Below are positions 58,666 to 64,000 of a DNA stretch of 64,000 bases, one piece after another (the first letter of the stretch is position 1; each line of letters opens with the position of its first letter). Location: NCBI GenBank assembly GCA_964483725.1, contig CAZACQ010000001.1:36351-100350 (forward strand). The letters are read 5' to 3'. The notes beneath the pieces are model-generated. The model ran no database searches and had not been told where the DNA came from. It was given only the letters and a program-made list of their open reading frames with translations. The translations under genes and the position numbers were made by a program. This DNA is from CAZACQ01 sp964483725. GTDB lineage: Bacteria; Patescibacteriota; Gracilibacteria; Absconditabacterales; Absconditicoccaceae.

Positions 58666-60246
58666 ATGAAAAATACTATAGATAAGAAAATACTTGACTT
58701 GTGAGATGTACAAAAAATTGATCCTGATCTTGATAAAATAAAAATCATTTCATATGACTTAGCAAAAAAGTCTCAGTCTATTTTTTTTGATTCTAATAAT
58801 AATACATTATGTGTTCTTACTACAAATAATTATCCATCAGTAATTACTCAAATTTTGGATAGAATCTCAGCTAAATGATATAAATTTGAATTTTATTATA
58901 CTGATGAGATATGATTTGATTATGCACTGAATTGGTATGATGATTTAATAATGAAAGAAAGAGAAAAAGAGGAGTATACAATTGAAAGAAAAACAGTTAA
59001 GTGAAAACAAGCTATAGATATGATTAAACAAGTTTATAAAGAAAAACATGATTATACTGAGCAAGAATTTATTACTGAAATAATTAGACTTTCATTTCAG
59101 TCAGGTGCTTCTGACCTTCATTTTCAACCAGAGGATTGATGAGTTACGCTTCGTTTAAGAAGGGATTGAGTTTTAAAGACAGTGTTAGTTTTTGATTCAA
59201 ATGAATTTAGAAAATATATGGTAAAACTTAAATTTATGTCTTGAGTTAGAGTGAATATAACAAAAGCTCCTCAAGATTGAAGATTTGATTTTATCAGTTA
59301 TGATGATGATAAAAATGATAAAAAAATAGATGTTAGAGTTAGTTTTATGCCTTGACTTAGATGAGAAAGTGTTGTTATGAGGTTTCTAGATTCTTCTAAA
59401 TCCATACTTTGATTTTCTCAAATATGATTTGAATGAGATTCATTAAGTACATTAAATAATAATCTTAGGAAAAATTATTGAATGATTTTGGTTACTTGAC
59501 CTACCGGTTCAGGTAAAACAACTACACTTTACTCTATGTTAAATTATCTTAATGACCCAGGTAAGAAAATAATTACATTAGAAGATCCAGTTGAGTATGA
59601 ACTTCCGTGAATTCAACAGAGTCAAATTTCTAATAAAGATGGTTATGATTATGTTGATTGATTAAAGGCAATACTTAGACAAGATCCAGAAATCATTATG
59701 GTTTGAGAAATTAGAACTTTGGAAACTGCTGAAATAGCAATTAATGCTGCTTTAACATGACATTTGGTGATATCTACTTTGCACACAAATAGTGCTATAG
59801 AAGCCGTTTCTAGATTACTTAGTATGTGAGTTAAACCTTATATGCTAGCTCCTGCACTTAATTTAGTTGTATGACAAAGATTGCTTAGGAAATTGCATTC
59901 ATGTAAGTCATCTAGAGCTTCAAGTGTTTCAGAATCTGAAGAAATTAAGGCACATATTAAGCAACTTACAAGTATTAAGAAAAATTTAGAAATTAATTAT
60001 GATTGAAATATTCCTATACCTACTTGATGTGTAGAATGTTGAGCTGATTGATATGAGTGAAGAATTGCAGCAGTAGAAACTTTTGAAGTAAATGATGATA
60101 TTAAGAAAATGATTGTTGAGGAAAAATCTGAAATTCAACTTTTATCACAAGCTAGGCAGTCTTGATACCTCACAATAAAAGATGATGCTTATGTTAAGAT
60201 GCTTGAATGAAAGACTACATTAGATGAGATAAGAAGAGTTGTATAG
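58666..60246 (+). CDS. pilB: Second PilB/GspE-type pilus ATPase
   Basis: 526 residues. Has the N-terminal domain missing from the first copy, then [23 protein letters not shown] (core [14 protein letters not shown], about 147-160), Walker [12 protein letters not shown] near 277-287, the Asp box [14 protein letters not shown], Walker [15 protein letters not shown] near 343-356, His box TLHTNS. In the zinc motif the first pair reads CKSS near 412 and the second CVEC near 451, so one cysteine is gone. Not next to pilC. It may be a second assembly motor or drive another filament. A GC-rich hairpin follows. Confidence 0.9.
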
Positions 60247-60302
60247 TAAAAAAATCTTGAAATTTGTTTTGAAATTATTACTATAGTTTTTAGTGAATAG
60301 TG

Positions 60303-60322
60303 TCCCCGCCTTTTGGCGGGGA
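60303..60322 (+). terminator. GC-rich hairpin, probable terminator
   Basis: TCCCCGCC TTTT GGCGGGGA, an 8-bp perfect stem, strikingly GC-rich for this genome. Followed by TTATTATTATT rather than an unbroken T run, so efficiency is uncertain. It lies between the second PilB gene and nusA. Confidence 0.65.
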
Positions 60323-60362
60323 TTATTATTAATATACTTTATTTGGTTTAAATATAAAAAAT

Positions 60363-61397
60363 ATGAAATTAGATTGAAAAACAATACAAGAGTCTATTAA
60401 GCAACTTATTGAAGAATATAAGTTTCAACCTCATCAAGTACTTGAAATAGTTAAAATGTGAATAAAAAGTGCCTTTAAAAAAGACTATTTGCCACAAGAT
60501 AAAAAATATTCTTTACATGTTACAATTGCAGGTGATTGAGAAATCAAAATTTATAAAGAACTTATTGTAGTAGAAGAAGTAGAGGAGGAAGATAAAGAAA
60601 TTACTCTTGAATCTGCAAAAGAATATAAGAAAGATGCTAAAATATGAGAGACTATTTATATAGATATAACTCCAAATCCACTTGAATTTAGTAGGATATC
60701 AGTTCAAGCTGCAGCACAGACAATTAAACAAAATATGAAAAAAATTGAAAGAGAAAGATTCTTTGAAAAATTTCAAGATAAACAATGAGAAATATTGAAA
60801 GCAAAAGTAACTAGAAATATAAATGAAAATGTTGTTTTAGATATTGATTGAACAACTGTTATTCTTCCACCAGAATGACAGATCCCTAATAGAATATACA
60901 ATACTTGAGAAGATATATATGTTTTATTAAAACAAATTTCAAAATGACAAGGTTGAATTGTTTTAGATATAACACAATCTAGTGTTGATTTTATTGATAC
61001 TATATTAAGAAAAAATGTTCCAGAGCTTGAAAATTGAACTGTTAAAATTATAAAAATAGTTAGACAAGCTTGAGTTAAATCAAAAGTACTGGTAGATAGT
61101 GATGATGACAGAGTGGATCCTGTATGAGTTTTTATGTGACAAGGATGAGATAGGATTCATAATATTCTTTGAATTTTAGAATGAGAAAAGATTGAGTTTA
61201 TTCAAAATTATAATGAAGATGAAAACTTGATAAAAGAGTCTTTGAAACCAGCAAAGATAAATAAAGTAGAAATAGATTGAAAAAATGCAAAAGTTTATTT
61301 AGATGATGATCAAAAAGCGCTTGCAATTTGAAAACAAGCTTGTAATGTTAAACTAGCTAGTCAATTAACTTGATATAAACTTCAAATACAAGAATAA
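60363..61397 (+). CDS. nusA: Transcription termination/antitermination factor NusA
   Basis: 344 residues. Binds RNA polymerase and nascent RNA to control pausing and termination. Seen: N-terminal domain with an acidic insertion (VVEEVEEEDKE, about 74-84), EFSRISVQAAAQTIKQNM near 111-128, S1 domain (ILKAKVTRNINENVVLDIDG), KH1 (VRQAGVKSKVLVDSDD, DPVGVFMGQGGDRI near 252-265) and KH2 to the end. Lacks the acidic repeats of E. coli NusA. The usual rimP, infB and rbfA are not adjacent. gatB follows after 26 bp. Confidence 0.95.
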
Positions 61398-61423
61398 TAT
61401 TTTATTTTCTTTAAGATATATAC

Positions 61424-62848
61424 ATGTACGAATATATTATATGATTGGAAATTCACATTAAGCTTAATAGTTCTAATAAACTATTTTGTAAATGTAAAAA
61501 TGAACAGGAATTTGATGACTTATCTCCTAATACTCATGTTTGTCCTGTATGTACTGGTCAACCTTGAGCTTTACCAGTTTTAAATGAAGAAGCATTTAGA
61601 AAAGCTGCATTATTAGGTTATGCTCTAAATTGTGATGTGAAGAATATTTCTTCTTTTGATAGGAAATCATATTTTTATCCAGATCTTCCTTTGTGATATC
61701 AAATCACTCAAATGGAAAGACCAACTAATTTAGATGGTTATGTTGAATTTTTTACAGATAACTTTTCTAGTGAAAATAAAATTAGAATTGAAAGAGCTCA
61801 TATAGAATCAGATGCCTGAAAAACAATACATCAATCATGAAAATCTATAGTTGATTATAATCGTGCATGAACTCCTTTAGTTGAGATTGTAACTTATCCA
61901 GATTTTGAAAATGATGATCAAGTAGTAGAGTTTCTTAAAGAATTACAAAGACTTGTAAGATTTAATAATATTTGATTTGCAGATCTAGAGAAATGACAAA
62001 TGAGATGTGATGTTAATATATCAACAAGAAAGAAATGAACTAGTGAATTATGAACAAAAGTAGAACTGAAAAATATGAATAGTTATTCTGCAATCAAAAG
62101 AGCAATTGAGCACGAATTTGAAAGACAGGTTGATCTAATAGAAGCGTGAAAAGAAGTGGATCAAGAAACAAGAGGTTGGGACGATGATGCAGGTGAAAGT
62201 TATACTATGAGATCCAAAGAGGATAGTTTGGATTACAGATATTTTCCTGAACCTGATATGCCTCCAGTAAAAGTTGATGATGAATATTTAAGCAGTATTA
62301 AAGAACAAAAAGTAGAATCAGTTTTTTCTAGAGTTAAAAGGTATAAAGAAGAATACTGATTTAATAAAGAGTATATTAATGCATTAATTCAAAATGAATC
62401 TGTAAATAATTTTTTTGAATCAGCTCTTGAAAAATGAGCAGATTATAATTTAGCTTCTAAATGGATTGTTACTAATATATTGTGATCTTTGGAAAATTCT
62501 GATATGTCTGAATTGAAATTTTCACTTGATGAATTTGTTAAATTTATCAATTTTATAAATTCTGGTGAGCTTATAGATTCTCATGCAAAACAAGTAATAA
62601 AAATTATGATAAATGAGTGATGAAATGTATCTGATATTATAGAAACTCATTGATTTAAGCCTGTGGATTCTTCAGAAATTGAAGCTATAGTTGAGGAGGT
62701 TATCAATGCTAACCCTCAGGCAGTAGAAGATTTTAGACAATGACAGTGAAAAGCTATATGATTTTTAATAGGTCAAGTTATGCAAAAATCGCAAGGTAAA
62801 GCTGATCCTAAAATGGTTAAGCCAATGATAGAAAAAATTCTTTCTTAA
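61424..62848 (+). CDS. gatB: Aspartyl/glutamyl-tRNA amidotransferase subunit B
   Basis: 474 residues. With GatA and GatC it converts Glu-tRNA-Gln and Asp-tRNA-Asn to Gln- and Asn-tRNA. Seen: [11 protein letters not shown] at the start, the zinc site CKC and CPVC (Cys22, 24, 40, 43), [19 protein letters not shown] near 81-99, [24 protein letters not shown] near 145-157, [20 protein letters not shown] near 271-282, and the C-terminal YqeY-like tail ending [13 protein letters not shown]. gatA and gatC are not in the window. CGU encodes the conserved Arg of DYNRAG. Confidence 0.96.
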
Positions 62849-62876
62849 TAATTTTATAAATAAAAATATAAAGATT

Positions 62877-63410
62877 ATGTCTTTTTTGAAGGAGTTTATA
62901 TCTAATCCTAGTATGGTTTGAACTTGTTTGCCATGTTTTTCTAGTTTGGTGAATAATGTTTTAAATAATGTTGACTTTAATCAAGACTTAAAAATAGTTG
63001 AGTACTGACCTTGAAAATGAAATTTTTTAAAGCCAATTTTGAATAAAGCAAGTGATTCATCTGAAATTATATCTTTGGAACTAAATGATTGATTTTTTGG
63101 ATATTGCAAAGATGAATTTAATGATTCTAGATTGAGTTTATTCAATGATTCTGCTGAAAATGTTTCAAACTATGTTGAATCAAATGTAGATGTGATAATA
63201 TCATGAGTACCTCTTTCTGCTTTAGATAAAGATTCTAGATATAATATACTTAAAGCATCTAGAAATATATTAAAAGAATGATGAATATACTTACAATATC
63301 AATATTTTTCATCAGCTATGAATGATATTAAAGAAATATTCCCTAATGTAAAAAAGAATAGAGTTTTTAATCATTTGCCTCCTGCTGTTTATTATTTAGC
63401 AAAGAAATAA
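62877..63410 (+). CDS. SAM-dependent methyltransferase (phospholipid methyltransferase-like), copy 1
   Basis: 177 residues. Rossmann methyltransferase: FISNPSMVGTCLPCFSSLV near 6-24, SAM motif I VEYGPGKGNFLKPIL near 41-55, acidic SLELND, VDVIISGVPLSAL near 104-116 as motif IV, and a C-terminal LPPAVYYLAKK. The N..VG...PS start and SG.P form place it near the COG3963 phospholipid N-methyltransferases. Substrate not provable. Adjacent to a second copy with no gap (TAA then ATG). Confidence 0.75.
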
Positions 63411-63953
63411 ATGTCAGTTTTTTTTAAACAATTTTGTAAGAACCCCAAAGAGGTAGGATCTTTGGTGCCATCATCCAGATTTTTTATTAATAACTTTTTG
63501 TCAAAAATTAATTTTGATCAAGACCTAACTATAGCTGAATTTGGTACTTGACCTGGAAATTTTACTTCTTCTATTCTTTCAAAGATTTCTAATAATAGTA
63601 AATTATATTCTTTTGAAGTGTCTGAAGAGCTCTTTTTTCATGTAAAAGATAATATAGATGATCCAAGACTAATATTAATAAATGATGGAGCAGAGAAACT
63701 ATTAGAATATACCAATTGAAATAAAGTTGATATTATCATATCAGCTTTACCTTTGGCAAGCTTGCCTGATAATCTTAAGTCAACAGTTCTTGATGTTAGT
63801 TATGAATGATTGAAAACTTGATGATATTTTATGCAATACCAATATTTTCTTTCTAACAAAGAAGATATAAAAACAAGGTTTTGAGATTATGATTTGTTTT
63901 TTGAACCATTAAATATCCCTCCAGCATTTTATTATAAATGTAAGAAAAAATAA
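63411..63953 (+). CDS. SAM-dependent methyltransferase, copy 2 (tandem paralogue)
   Basis: 180 residues. Parallel to copy 1: FCKNPKEVGSLVPSSRFFI near 9-27, motif I AEFGTGPGNFTSSIL near 43-57, SFEVSEELF, VDIIISALPLASLP near 105-118, YFMQYQYF and a C-terminal IPPAFYYKCKKK. The two proteins diverge a good deal, so the duplication is old. Copy 2 keeps the canonical 'VGSLVPSS' form of the COG3963 family; copy 1 has changed it to VGTCLPCFSS. The start directly abuts the stop of copy 1, so they are coupled. Confidence 0.75.
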
Positions 63954-64000
63954 TCTTGACTTTAATTAAAATTTATTTAACTTAAGTTTTAATTTATTTC

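Overview
The window is a strongly AT-rich, gene-dense bacterial chromosome segment that can only be read with a non-standard code. UGA is an in-frame glycine codon throughout: it encodes invariant glycines of Walker A motifs (pilB, recG, miaA), the TruB catalytic loop and the PyrH glycine loop, and every gene ends in UAA or UAG. This is the code of the Patescibacteria/CPR lineages Absconditabacteria (SR1) and Gracilibacteria. Beyond that, the nine in-frame CGA/CGG codons I found include positions where tryptophan is expected (TruB codon 11, the VirD4/TraG-like ATPase codon 476, probably MiaA codon 98), while CGU sits at conserved arginines. That fits the Absconditabacterales code (NCBI table 37: UGA=Gly, CGA/CGG=Trp) and is the best lineage clue here. 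All coordinates and lengths below use UGA=Gly. No tRNA, rRNA, CRISPR array, integrase or transposase was recognised.

Layout. 1-3636 (+): type IV pilus genes (PilO-like fragment, PilB-type ATPase, PilC). 3628-5673 (-): recG. 5781-15930 (+): ruvX, a membrane protein, truB, a C39-like protease, a GmrSD-like DUF262/DUF1524 nuclease, pheT, a glutamate-5-kinase-like protein and a FemX-like transferase. 15920-18413 (-): an M23 peptidase with a tandem acidic repeat (interrupted by the 100-N gap) and a C-terminal SLH-like region. 18578-22759 (+): a 43-residue membrane peptide with its own promoter and terminator, a membrane protein, trmD, a patatin and a family 2 glycosyltransferase. 22761-23675 (-): a PHP-only DnaE fragment. 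23790-54706 (+): a long co-directional run of RNA processing, tRNA, nucleotide and folate genes, a UvrB C-terminal fragment, a MurI-like pseudoenzyme, hemW, miaA, surface proteins (lipoprotein, LCP, stomatin, VWA), dnaG, an FtsE-like ATPase, a TraG/VirD4-like ATPase, an O-antigen-ligase-like protein, a DEDDh exonuclease, a metallopeptidase and a pilin-like protein. 54742-56949 (-): aspS and a small basic protein. 57117-63953 (+): a possible RelA/SpoT-fold protein, a second PilB-type ATPase, nusA, gatB and two tandem methyltransferases.

How the genes fit together. Core information processing (pheT, lysS, aspS, gatB, truB, trmD, miaA, nusA, dnaG, recG, ruvX) sits beside few biosynthetic genes and many envelope, pilus, DNA-transfer and peptidase genes. 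This suits a reduced, host-associated or predatory cell that takes up DNA or attaches by type IV pili; that lifestyle is inference. Several core proteins are visibly reduced: UvrB without its ATPase half, DnaE cut after the PHP domain, DnaG without zinc ligands, a MurI-like protein without catalytic cysteines, and a DinG-like protein without a Walker A motif.

Intergenic space is small. No gene-free stretch exceeds about 225 bases; the largest (28818-29042) holds a decayed S23-type gene between inverted repeats. Most genes lack a Shine-Dalgarno and start after an A-rich leader. Clear sigma70-type promoters and hairpin terminators are listed where visible.
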